A DNA stretch of 64,000 nucleotides from NCBI RefSeq assembly GCF_024622975.1, contig NZ_JANJZT010000010.1:1-64000 (forward strand), written 5' to 3'. The stretch is from Blautia caecimuris. GTDB lineage: Bacteria; Bacillota; Clostridia; Lachnospirales; Lachnospiraceae. This document shows, in pieces, positions 43,505-50,610 of this stretch. The stretch's first letter is position 1. The number at the start of each line of letters is the position of its first letter. Made by a program: the position numbers and the translations under genes. The notes under the pieces were generated by a model. It was not told where the DNA came from, made no database searches, and saw only the letters and a list, made by a program, of their open reading frames with translations.

Positions 43505-44281
43505 ATGAATGTATTTTTTGGACTGATGATTCCGTTTATAGGAACGACACTGGGATCTGCCTGCGTACTGTTTATGAAAAAAGAACTGAATCCACTGGTG
43601 CAGAAAGCATTTCTGGGCTTTGCATCCGGGGTGATGGTGGCGGCTTCCGTATGGTCCCTTCTGATCCCGGCCATGGATATGAGCGGGGCAATGGGAAAGT
43701 TTGCTTTTATTCCGGCGGCAGCAGGACTGCTTCTGGGTGTGGGATTTCTGCTTGTGATGGATAAGGCGGTACCGCATCTTCATCTTGGCAGTGAAGAGTC
43801 TGAAGGTCCGAAGGTGGCTTTAAAAAAAACAACAATGCTTGTCCTTGCGGTAACTCTTCACAATATTCCGGAAGGGCTGTCTGCCGGAGCGGTATTTGCA
43901 GGTGTGCTGACCGGAAATGATACAGTGACCATGGCAGGAGCCTTTGCGTTGGCAATTGGCATTGCCATTCAGAATTTCCCTGAGGGTGCCATTATTTCCA
44001 TGCCTCTCAGAGGCGCGGGGATTTCCCGGGGAAAAGCCTTTCTCTGGGGTGCGGCTTCCGGAATTGTGGAACCCATTGCAGGAGGCGTTACACTTCTTCT
44101 GGCATCGCAGATCCAGCCCCTTTTACCCTATCTCCTTGCTTTTGCAGCAGGAGCTATGATCTATGTGGTTGTGGAAGAACTGATCCCGGAGGCAAATGAG
44201 GGAGAACACAGCAATGTGGGAACCATTGCCTTTGCAGTGGGCTTTGTGCTGATGATGGTGTTGGATGTGGCTTTGGGATAA
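43505..44281 (+). CDS. ZIP family metal transporter
   Basis: 258 residues with about eight TM helices. ZIP signatures: TLHNIPEGLSAGAVFAG (TM4) and IGIAIQNFPEGAIISMPL (TM5), with the His/Asn/Glu metal-site residues; a KAVPHLHLGSEES loop with two His follows TM3. Likely imports zinc or another divalent metal (GufA-like arrangement). AGGAAAGG precedes the ATG. It is the last core-like gene before the AT-rich island. Confidence 0.92.
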   Translation: MNVFFGLMIPFIGTTLGSACVLFMKKELNPLVQKAFLGFASGVMVAASVWSLLIPAMDMSGAMGKFAFIPAAAGLLLGVGFLLVMDKAVPHLHLGSEESEGPKVALKKTTMLVLAVTLHNIPEGLSAGAVFAGVLTGNDTVTMAGAFALAIGIAIQNFPEGAIISMPLRGAGISRGKAFLWGAASGIVEPIAGGVTLLLASQIQPLLPYLLAFAAGAMIYVVVEELIPEANEGEHSNVGTIAFAVGFVLMMVLDVALG

Positions 44282-44325
44282 TAAAAAGAATAAAGAGTAT
44301 TCAGAAGGAACAAAGTTTGTAAATT

Positions 44326-44386
44326 CTCCTTTATAATTGTGACGAAAGCGATTTTTGCTTTGAGCAATTATAAAGGAGATTTTTTA
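44326..44386. terminator. long intrinsic terminator between the ZIP gene and the XRE gene
   Basis: CTCCTTTATAATTG (44326) pairs with CAATTATAAAGGAG (44365), with inner CGAAAGC/GCTTTG, then ATTTTTTATT. It also separates the convergent XRE gene. Confidence 0.88.
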
Positions 44387-44421
44387 TTGAGAGCTATGTC
44401 TGTGAAAAATTTTGGCTTTTA

Positions 44422-44646
44422 TCATTTGTTATTGTTTCTGGGATAAGGCTCTTTTTCATCTGTTAATCCAGCGAGGTAATCCATACTTGTGTTAAGCGCA
44501 AGGGCAATTTGCCTGCATTGTTCAAAAGAATAGTAGCGCTTTCCGCGTTCGATTTTAGAATAATCACTTTGATCAATTCCAGTTAAATGCTGCATTTTAA
44601 TTTGTGTATAACCGCGTTCTTTTCGTAAATCTTTAAGTCGTGACAT
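44422..44646 (-). CDS. XRE-family helix-turn-helix regulator
   Basis: 74 residues, a single HTH_3 domain: LKDLRKERGYTQIKMQHLTG, DQSDYSKIERGKRYYSFEQC, ALALNTSMDYLAGLTDEKEP. GAGGT precedes the ATG. It points away from the JAB pseudogene across an operator-like intergenic region. XRE regulators next to JAB/ImmA-type proteases often mark mobile or defence DNA; here the partner is broken. Target unknown. Confidence 0.88.
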   Translation of the reverse strand: MSRLKDLRKERGYTQIKMQHLTGIDQSDYSKIERGKRYYSFEQCRQIALALNTSMDYLAGLTDEKEPYPRNNNK

Positions 44647-44678
44647 TTTAGCACCTCATTTTTGAATGATTATGGATG

Positions 44679-44714
44679 ATTGACCTATTGACAATAGGGT
44701 TAGATTGACCTATT
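44679..44714. promoter_or_regulatory. operator-like repeats between the XRE gene and the JAB pseudogene
   Basis: ATTGACCTATT occurs at 44679-44689 and 44704-44714 (25-bp spacing). The first copy overlaps the perfect inverted repeat CCTATT-GAC-AATAGG. This is probably the binding site of the divergent XRE protein. Confidence 0.55.
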
Positions 44715-44768
44715 ATTAAAATAAATCTTTGTATACTTGAAAAATGGAAGAATCGGATTGTGTTTATT

Positions 44769-45188
44769 ATGGATATAACAAAAGTCGTATATACAGAAAT
44801 TATCAAAGGTGTTGCTAAAAGTGTATATGAAACAGGGGGAATCCTTGGAGAATCCAAAGGAATTGTCAGTTATGTTGAATTAGATACAGGGATAGAACGT
44901 CACGGGATGAAGAAATGTTATTATTCTCCAAATACTCAAAAATTGAATAAGTGTATATCGGTATGGGGGGAGTATGATATTAATTTTTGCGAGATTTTTC
45001 ATTCTCACTTGGGGGAAATAGTGGGATACTGTCAGAAGGCGATTTGTGTTATATAAGAAAAATTATGGATGCCATGCCAGAACAGATAAATAAATTATAT
45101 ATTACCGAAAAATGAGATGAAAATATTTACGGCTGTCAGGCATGGACAGGAAGTCGAAATTATCAGAGAAAGTTATAGAATTGTATGA
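44769..45188 (+). pseudogene. JAB/MPN (Mov34-PAD1) metalloprotease pseudogene, two frameshifts
   Basis: Frame 1 encodes about 95 residues with ETGGILGE (active-site Glu region) and FCEIFHSHLGE (the HxH zinc motif), then runs into a stop at 45056. Another frame, from about 45023, continues ILSEGDLCYIRKIMDAMPEQ, the expected SxxD of the JAMM motif, and stops at 45114. A third frame gives PKNEMKIFTAVRHGQEVEII and ends IRESYRIV at 45188, a plausible domain C-terminus. So a full JAMM domain is present across three frames. Ribosome site weak. Sequencing error is possible but would have to occur twice. Confidence 0.65.
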
Positions 45189-45212
45189 TTTTAATAGGAA
45201 AGAGGGGAGATT

Positions 45213-46106
45213 ATGGATAACAGAGGAAAAACTTTGCGAAAAAAAGGTGATGCTTATTTTAATGGGGAAGGCATTGTGCAAAATTATGAAGAAGCCTTTA
45301 AATATTATAATGCTGCTGCCGAGCTTGGAGATGCGGCAGCTATTAAGAATCTTGGCTTATGTTATGTCATGGGCAAAGGTATAGATCAGGACGTTGATAA
45401 GGCGGTATCATTATTCCGTATGGCGGCAGAAATGAATAATAGAGAAGCCTGCCATAATCTGGGAAAATGTTATTCAGAGGGAATTGGAGTAGAAGTGAAT
45501 GAGGTAAAAGCATTTGAATGGTATTTGAAAGCGGCAGAAATGAATAGTTCAGACGATCAACAGATTATTGCTATGAATTACGAAGATGGTGAAAGCGTCA
45601 GGCAAAATTATGCTGAGGCAGTAAAGTGGTATATGAGGGCAGGAGAACAGGGAAATGTGTATGCGCAATATAAGTTGGGATGTTTTTATAGAGATGGAAA
45701 AGGTGTTGCAAGGGATATTAGGGAAGCTAGAAAATGGTTTCGATGTGCTGCGCTACAGGGAGATGTCAGATCTCAAACAGCCCTTGGCATTGCTTTAGCT
45801 CAAAGTGATGATAGGACTGACAGAGATTTGCAGGAGTCTTTTGGATGGATAAAGAAAGCGGCAGAACAGGGTGATTCACTTGCAGAGTATACCTGGGGAG
45901 TATACTGCCTTTATGGGATTGCTGTTCCGGAGAACCGCCAAAAAGCCAGGCAGCTTTTTGAAAGCTGTGTTTCAAAAAATGATTCTACGTCAGAGGGGGC
46001 CTGGGAAAAATTACAGGAACTGGAATCGGGTCAAGAAGATGTGCCTACGGAAGAAGAGAGTCTAAAGAATAAAGGAGGATTATTCCGGAAGCTTTTTAGA
46101 AAATAG
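45213..46106 (+). CDS. Sel1-like (TPR-type) repeat protein
   Basis: 297 residues. About seven Sel1 repeats of ~36 residues (AYFNGEGIVQNYEEAFKYY, LCYVMGKGIDQDVDKAVSLF, KCYSEGIGVEVNEVKAFEWY, then NYEDGESVRQNYAEAVKWY, CFYRDGKGVARDIREARKWF and two weaker ones), then an acidic linker and a basic end (KGGLFRKLFRK). No signal peptide. The solenoid mediates protein-protein contacts. AGAGGGGAG precedes the ATG. Codon use is AT-rich like the rest of the island. Partners unknown. Confidence 0.88.
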   Translation: MDNRGKTLRKKGDAYFNGEGIVQNYEEAFKYYNAAAELGDAAAIKNLGLCYVMGKGIDQDVDKAVSLFRMAAEMNNREACHNLGKCYSEGIGVEVNEVKAFEWYLKAAEMNSSDDQQIIAMNYEDGESVRQNYAEAVKWYMRAGEQGNVYAQYKLGCFYRDGKGVARDIREARKWFRCAALQGDVRSQTALGIALAQSDDRTDRDLQESFGWIKKAAEQGDSLAEYTWGVYCLYGIAVPENRQKARQLFESCVSKNDSTSEGAWEKLQELESGQEDVPTEEESLKNKGGLFRKLFRK

Positions 46107-46193
46107 ATAAGATATTTAGGGATTAAAAGAATACTGTATGTGGTGAATGTCGTATTAGGTGAGCTATACGATTTTTGAATGGCAAAAGGTGTT

Positions 46194-46210
46194 TATACTT
46201 CTAGGGTATA
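46194..46210. promoter_or_regulatory. small inverted repeat upstream of the peptide cluster
   Basis: TATAC-TTCTAGG-GTATA, 42 bases before the precursor ATG. It may be an operator or part of a promoter. No consensus -35/-10 pair is evident in 46107-46251. Confidence 0.35.
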
Positions 46211-46251
46211 GATGATAGACACAATTTTTACAGGAAGGAGGAGACAAATTT

Positions 46252-46371
46252 ATGAGAAAATTTACATTTCCGCAGATGGTTATTCTGAAAAAAAGTAACA
46301 GAATTGCCGCATATGGTCCGGAAAATCCGTATCATTGTACGTTTAAATCATGCTGTTATCAGGGCAAATAA
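46252..46371 (+). CDS. candidate RiPP precursor peptide (39 residues, Cys-rich C-terminus)
   Basis: ATG with AAGGAGGAG seven bases upstream, the best ribosome site in the island. The product starts MRKFTFPQMVILKKSNRI (basic leader-like) and ends PYHCTFKSCCYQGK, with cysteines 29, 34 and 35 confined to the C-terminal third, as in leader/core precursors. A long hairpin follows, then a PqqD-like protein and a radical SAM/SPASM enzyme, which is the standard context for a thioether- or C-C-crosslinked peptide. The peptide is not a SCIFF (six Cys) and I do not recognise its family. Core boundary and modification are unknown. Confidence 0.75.
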   Translation: MRKFTFPQMVILKKSNRIAAYGPENPYHCTFKSCCYQGK

Positions 46372-46407
46372 TGTTATGAGGTAATGGTCTGGACACAAAT
46401 CACAAAA

Positions 46408-46454
46408 GTATCTCTCATAATACAAGTATAGGTAAGTTGTATTGTGAGAGATAC
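46408..46454 (+). terminator. 18-bp hairpin between the precursor gene and the pqqD-like gene
   Basis: 46408-46425 and 46437-46454 pair over all 18 positions (one G-T), with an 11-nt loop. Only ATAAAAATTT follows, so it may be a leaky terminator or a 3'-stabilising structure giving more precursor than enzyme transcript. Confidence 0.7.
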
Positions 46455-46495
46455 ATAAAAATTTGTGGAATTTTGTTTATGAGAGAGGGGAAAAA

Positions 46496-46762
46496 ATGAG
46501 ACAGAATCCTGATTTGATTTTAAGGGAAATTTATGGAAAAAACATACTTATGCCGATTCGATTTAATGAGGCAAGTAATGATCCGATTTATTTCAATGAG
46601 GTAGGTGCTTTAATTTGGAAATTATCAGATAAAGCTAAAAATGTAACAGAATTATTGAATCTTGTCTGTGAGACATACAACCTTAAAATTGATTCTGCTG
46701 AAGCGGTAGCAGTAGAAGGATTTATCGATCAGTTGATTGAAAGCAAACTGATTATGATGTAG
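46496..46762 (+). CDS. PqqD-like RiPP recognition element protein
   Basis: 88 residues with the PqqD winged-helix pattern: short N-terminal strands (NPDLILREIYGKNILMPI), then FNEVGALIWKLSDKAKNVTE (the N-x-x-G/A-x-x-I-W motif) and LLNLVCETYNLKIDSAEAVA, ending in a helix FIDQLIESKLIMM. Such proteins bind the leader peptide and hand it to the radical SAM enzyme. GAGAGGGGAAAAA precedes the ATG at 46496; an in-frame upstream start at 46463 is less well placed. 21 bases upstream of the radical SAM gene. Confidence 0.88.
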   Translation: MRQNPDLILREIYGKNILMPIRFNEASNDPIYFNEVGALIWKLSDKAKNVTELLNLVCETYNLKIDSAEAVAVEGFIDQLIESKLIMM

Positions 46763-46783
46763 TGGCGGAAGGAGTGAGAGTTT

Positions 46784-47902
46784 ATGGCAGATAGATATTG
46801 TATGCACAATCAGCTTATGAATGATTTCATTGATGAAAGCTTTGAAGGTATTCGGGCGCCTTTTACTGCCGGTTTTGAACTAACAGCAAAATGTAACTTA
46901 AATTGTGTACATTGCTATGCGAAACCGGATCGAGTACATCAGGATTTTACGCTGGAAGAGTTTAAGGCAGTTTTTGACATATTGACTGAACGCGGTCTTT
47001 TGGATTGTTATTTCACAGGAGGAGAAATTTTTACTCGGCCGGATTTTGAGGATATGTTTATTTACGCAAAGAAAAAAGGAGTACAGATATCGCTGCTTTC
47101 TAATATTACACTCTTGTCACAAAAGCATATTGATCTTTTTAAAGAATACCCGGTAGAAATTATTAGCACTTCCATGTATGGCTATTCTGAGGAATCGTAT
47201 GAGAAAGTGACGGGGGTAAAAGGCAGTTTCCGGAAATTTATGAATGGATTGGAACTTCTTCAGAAAAACGATATAAAATATGAATTGAAATTTGTAGCAA
47301 TGGAACAAAATATAGACGATCTTTACAAAGTAAGGGAATTTGGAAATCAATTGGGTGTACCAATGGTGGTGATTCTAGATGTCCATCCAATGAGTGATGG
47401 TTCTATGGAGCCTGTATCTTTCAGATTAACACCTGAGGATGCATTTGAATTTGATGTTCAGGATAACGGCAGAAATCAGTTCTGGAAAGATGTTGCCAGA
47501 GAACTTCTGAGCGGCGAAATTGAACTACGGCCACAACGGACTATTCAAAGATTTAGAGAGGGATATTTATATCCCTGCTCAATTGCAAATCAGCATGTAT
47601 TTATTACATCGGATCTCAAAATGCAGGGGTGTGTTAGAGCTTCTTACCGAAAATTCGACCTCCGAAAAGGTGGATTTGATGAAGGGTGGGAGTATTTGCA
47701 GAAAGAATTTCTAGAGAAAAAATCATCTTCAAATTATAAATGTAATTCATGCGAAAATATTAGATTTTGTGAACATTGTGTTGCGAATTTTATGCTTGCT
47801 TATGGTGATGAAGAGAAGGTGGATCCATTTTTCTGTCGGGTAGCTGAACTGAGGAGAGCTTTTGTGGAGGATGAAATCAAAAGATTAGCAAAAAAAGAAT
47901 AG
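46784..47902 (+). CDS. radical SAM/SPASM peptide-modifying enzyme
   Basis: 372 residues. SAM cluster motif CNLNCVHC (C37, C41, C44), then YFTGGEIFTRPDF for SAM binding and a half-barrel. The SPASM domain has seven cysteines: C265, C283, C320, C323, C329, C332 and C351 (C-x17-C...CxxC-x5-CxxC-x18-C), enough for two auxiliary 4Fe-4S clusters. No N-terminal PqqD fusion, consistent with the separate PqqD-like protein. Enzymes of this build make thioether (sacti/ranthi) or C-C/C-N crosslinks in RiPPs. The nearby Cys-rich 39-mer is the likely substrate. GGAGTGAGAG precedes the ATG. Confidence 0.93.
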   Translation: MADRYCMHNQLMNDFIDESFEGIRAPFTAGFELTAKCNLNCVHCYAKPDRVHQDFTLEEFKAVFDILTERGLLDCYFTGGEIFTRPDFEDMFIYAKKKGVQISLLSNITLLSQKHIDLFKEYPVEIISTSMYGYSEESYEKVTGVKGSFRKFMNGLELLQKNDIKYELKFVAMEQNIDDLYKVREFGNQLGVPMVVILDVHPMSDGSMEPVSFRLTPEDAFEFDVQDNGRNQFWKDVARELLSGEIELRPQRTIQRFREGYLYPCSIANQHVFITSDLKMQGCVRASYRKFDLRKGGFDEGWEYLQKEFLEKKSSSNYKCNSCENIRFCEHCVANFMLAYGDEEKVDPFFCRVAELRRAFVEDEIKRLAKKE

Positions 47903-47953
47903 CATCTTGTTGGTAAGCGATATGAACAATGATTAGAAGAGGAGAAAATCCAA

Positions 47954-48934
47954 GTGGAAAAAGAAAGATTAATCAATTATTTACAGGATGTTTACCAATT
48001 GCAGATTCAAAATAAAATAGAAAAAGATACGATGTTGAAACTCGAAGAACGTTTTCGCCATGAGAAGGAGAACTTTGAGTTTAACAGTAGAGAAAGGTAT
48101 CAGACCAGCCCTAAAGTTTTAAAAAGAATTAAGCAGGCAAAAATCTTCATAGCAGTTGCGTTATCATTAATATGTTGCTCTGCAGTTGGTTTGATGGCTG
48201 TGAAACACAATATTGCAATGTATCAAGAACTGGTTGATTATTATACTTCGAGTTATAATGAAGCTTTTTTAGAAAGTAATAAAAGAGGTTTGGAGGAGAA
48301 TTTAAAGGACTATAATTCTGTCAAGACTTTAGGTATTATTGGGATAATATTTGGTGGTGGAGGTATTGCTGCTTACATATTTGCAGTTAAATCAAAAGAA
48401 GAGGAACAAGAAGAGATGCGGGGAATGGCATCAATTCTCCGAAAAGACTGCGACAACAACATGAAGATTATATGGGAAAATTATAATATAGCACAAACGG
48501 CTTACAACAATACGGAGAAGGTTCTGAAGCAGTTGTACAATCTGGATATTATTTATCCAAAATACCGTTATCTTGAAGCATGCGGAACTTTCCTTGAATA
48601 TTTATTATCCGGGAGAGCTCCTTCCTTGGAAGCTACACCGGGTTATAGTGGAGCTTATACACTATTTGAGGAAGATTTGTTTCGGGGACTTATTGTGGAC
48701 AAGCTGGATAGAATATTAGAGAATCAGAAGATGCTGATTCGTGGACAAAGAGAAATTACAAATAAAGTCAATGAATTAATTCATGGTGTGGAAAATATGC
48801 AGAAGAAAATGAATGGGATAAAACAGGATATACAGAAGATTTCCCATGCGGAAGAGATGAATGTTTTTTATAATTCGATTACGGCATACAATACTTCTGT
48901 AATACGCAGAATCAGTGAAAACTATTATAGGTAA
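47954..48934 (+). CDS. uncharacterised two-TM coiled-coil protein of the peptide cluster
   Basis: 326 residues, GTG start with GAGGAGAAAATCC upstream. N-terminal ~60 residues charged and helical, TM about 62-83, an extracellular ~40-residue loop (YQELVDYYTSSYNEAFLESN), TM about 122-145 with IGIIFGGGGIAAY, then ~180 cytoplasmic residues with helices and a C-terminal heptad stretch (LDRILENQKMLIRGQREITN, VNELIHGVENMQKKMNGI). No family recognised. Position directly after the radical SAM gene suggests a part in export, sensing or self-protection, without direct evidence. Confidence 0.7.
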   Translation: MEKERLINYLQDVYQLQIQNKIEKDTMLKLEERFRHEKENFEFNSRERYQTSPKVLKRIKQAKIFIAVALSLICCSAVGLMAVKHNIAMYQELVDYYTSSYNEAFLESNKRGLEENLKDYNSVKTLGIIGIIFGGGGIAAYIFAVKSKEEEQEEMRGMASILRKDCDNNMKIIWENYNIAQTAYNNTEKVLKQLYNLDIIYPKYRYLEACGTFLEYLLSGRAPSLEATPGYSGAYTLFEEDLFRGLIVDKLDRILENQKMLIRGQREITNKVNELIHGVENMQKKMNGIKQDIQKISHAEEMNVFYNSITAYNTSVIRRISENYYR

Positions 48935-48977
48935 AAATGTACCTGTGATAATAAATAAAACAAAGGAGGAAAAGAGT

Positions 48978-49079
48978 ATGGAAAAGAAAGTTAAAGAAAA
49001 GATTCAGATACCAGAGGGGTTTTTCAGTTTTTTACCTGGGCTGTCAAGGTCACCTGGTCATTTATTAAATTGGGAATAG
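48978..49079 (+). CDS. candidate 33-residue peptide with very strong ribosome site
   Basis: AAAGGAGGAAAAGAGT precedes the ATG, an almost perfect Shine-Dalgarno with 8-nt spacing. The product has a charged start (MEKKVKEKIQIPEG) and a Gly/Pro/Leu-rich end (FFSFLPGLSRSPGHLLNWE) without Cys. It could be a second substrate, a signalling peptide, or the remnant of a longer gene. No homologue known to me. Confidence 0.5.
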   Translation: MEKKVKEKIQIPEGFFSFLPGLSRSPGHLLNWE

Positions 49080-49114
49080 GAATTAAATAATACATATTAT
49101 TGGAGGAGAAGCAG

Positions 49115-49465
49115 ATGCAGTTGAAAAGAACAGTAAAGGTTCTATTTATTGGAATGCTGATGAGTTGTTTATTTACAGCTTGTGGAGAATCTGGAGGTTC
49201 AGCGGATATTGTTGGAACCTGGGTGGATACAGAAGTTGAAGATATTAAGTTTATTTTTAATTCAGATGGAACCTGGCAGTATGTAAGTAATATGTCGGCG
49301 CATGGGACATGGAAGCTTACGGAAGGTAAGAATAACGAAATTCAGATGCCGTCAGAATCTGGTCTGGGAGAGGATAGACGACATGTAGGCGGCGTACATG
49401 AATTTTCTATTGACGGAGATATTTTGACACTGGATGGTGTTGGAGAATACGAAAGAGAATCATGA
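49115..49465 (+). CDS. small lipoprotein with lipocalin-like (DUF5640-type) domain
   Basis: 116 residues. Basic N-terminus, hydrophobic h-region and a lipobox LFTAC with Cys at about 24, so a lipid-anchored exported protein. The mature part shows IVGTWVDTEVEDIKFIFNSD, then DGTWQYV and GTWKLTEGKNNEI, a small beta-barrel pattern like DUF5640/lipocalin-like domains. GGAGGAG lies seven bases before the ATG at 49115. A sister domain occurs in the next gene. Confidence 0.75.
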   Translation: MQLKRTVKVLFIGMLMSCLFTACGESGGSADIVGTWVDTEVEDIKFIFNSDGTWQYVSNMSAHGTWKLTEGKNNEIQMPSESGLGEDRRHVGGVHEFSIDGDILTLDGVGEYERES

Positions 49466-49562
49466 TGCTTTGTATATAATAAATAACTCAAACTTTCTGC
49501 ATCAGTAATGGATTTGATGTGAAAATTTGAGCTTTTATATTGTAGTAGGTAAGGAGGGGAAT

Positions 49563-50060
49563 ATGGGAAGGATTGTATGTCAAAAATGTGGTCATTTAAA
49601 TGATGAAACACAAATATTTTGCGCTAACGGTGAGGAAGTATTAAGTGATTCCATACATGGAAAAAATTACCTTGAGAAACAGGAGAAAGAACAGAAAGCG
49701 AAGCGTAGAAGAGGTAAGATACTGTGTGTAATAGTAGGTGTATTGTTGATTTCATGTGCTGTATTTTGGCATCTTTCTGAAAGAGAAAAAGTTCAGGGGA
49801 TTTGGAAAGGGAAGGATGGTACGCTGCTTGTTGAACCAAATGGGGAAGCAAATGTTTTAAATGCGTCATTCCTAGAAAAGGGGGAATATAAATGGAGGTT
49901 TCATCCAGGTAACAGATTGACTTTAGTAAATGCGGATAATCCGACAATAAAGGCGGAGTATAAAGCTAAATCTGACGGAGAGGAACTTGAATTAACTGAA
50001 ACAGCAGACAATTCAAAAATATATTCGTTTTGGGCGCAGCCATACTATGTTTTTCCGTAA
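49563..50060 (+). CDS. zinc-ribbon-like membrane protein with extracellular beta domain
   Basis: 165 residues. N-terminal ribbon CQKCGHLNDETQIFC; the usual fourth Cys is absent (CANGEE where CxxCG is expected), so metal binding is doubtful. A basic stretch (KAKRRRGK) leads to one TM (about 53-71). The outer part, VQGIWKGKDGTLLVEPNGE and GEYKWRFHPGNRLTLV, resembles the DUF5640-like module of the neighbouring lipoprotein. AGGAGGGGAAT precedes the ATG at 49563. Confidence 0.7.
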   Translation: MGRIVCQKCGHLNDETQIFCANGEEVLSDSIHGKNYLEKQEKEQKAKRRRGKILCVIVGVLLISCAVFWHLSEREKVQGIWKGKDGTLLVEPNGEANVLNASFLEKGEYKWRFHPGNRLTLVNADNPTIKAEYKAKSDGEELELTETADNSKIYSFWAQPYYVFP

Positions 50061-50104
50061 TATATACTTCAAAAAATAATCATAAGAGAGTAGGAGAGAG
50101 AACA

Positions 50105-50584
50105 ATGGAAAATATAAAAGTATTCAAAGGGATTGATAAACAACTAAATAAACGTATCGTAACAAATTGTATTGTCAGTAGTATATTAGTTTTTGTAGCC
50201 ATTTTGGGATTAGCTCGTATACCATACCGTTATGGATATAATAATCATTATGACAGATTGATTACAATTTATACGATTATGCAGTATACAATGGGAGTTT
50301 TGGCGGGAACACAGATAGCGTTATGGATTGTTGCTCGTAAAAATCAGATTGAAATCTATACCGATAGAATCAAAGTAACCACAGTAGAAATAAAGATGCT
50401 GTTTTTATGGAAAAAAATGGACTATGAATTATTGTTGTCTGATATACAAATGGTATCCACAAGAATGATTGAAAATTGTAAATATGTCGTAATTATTGCG
50501 GGGGTAGAGTATAAGATTCCTCTTGAAGAAGCAGAAAAGTGTGTTGAAACATTGAGACGTATAAAAAATAGTACAGAGTCATAA
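50105..50584 (+). CDS. two-TM membrane protein with PH-like cytoplasmic domain
   Basis: 159 residues. TM about 23-43 and 64-84, then a beta-rich C-terminal domain (QIEIYTDRIKVTTVEIKMLF, YELLLSDIQMVSTRMIENCK, GVEYKIPLEEAEKCVETLRR) that resembles the bacterial PH domains of membrane proteins. GGAGAGAG precedes the ATG at 50105. Member of the peptide cluster by position, function unknown; immunity is one possibility. Confidence 0.65.
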   Translation: MENIKVFKGIDKQLNKRIVTNCIVSSILVFVAILGLARIPYRYGYNNHYDRLITIYTIMQYTMGVLAGTQIALWIVARKNQIEIYTDRIKVTTVEIKMLFLWKKMDYELLLSDIQMVSTRMIENCKYVVIIAGVEYKIPLEEAEKCVETLRRIKNSTES

Positions 50585-50610
50585 AGGAATATTTTAAGAG
50601 GATTGTACAT

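Noticed and set aside
46252-46371. SCIFF peptide (six cysteines in forty-five residues)
   Set aside because: Only three cysteines, and the spacing does not match the SCIFF pattern.
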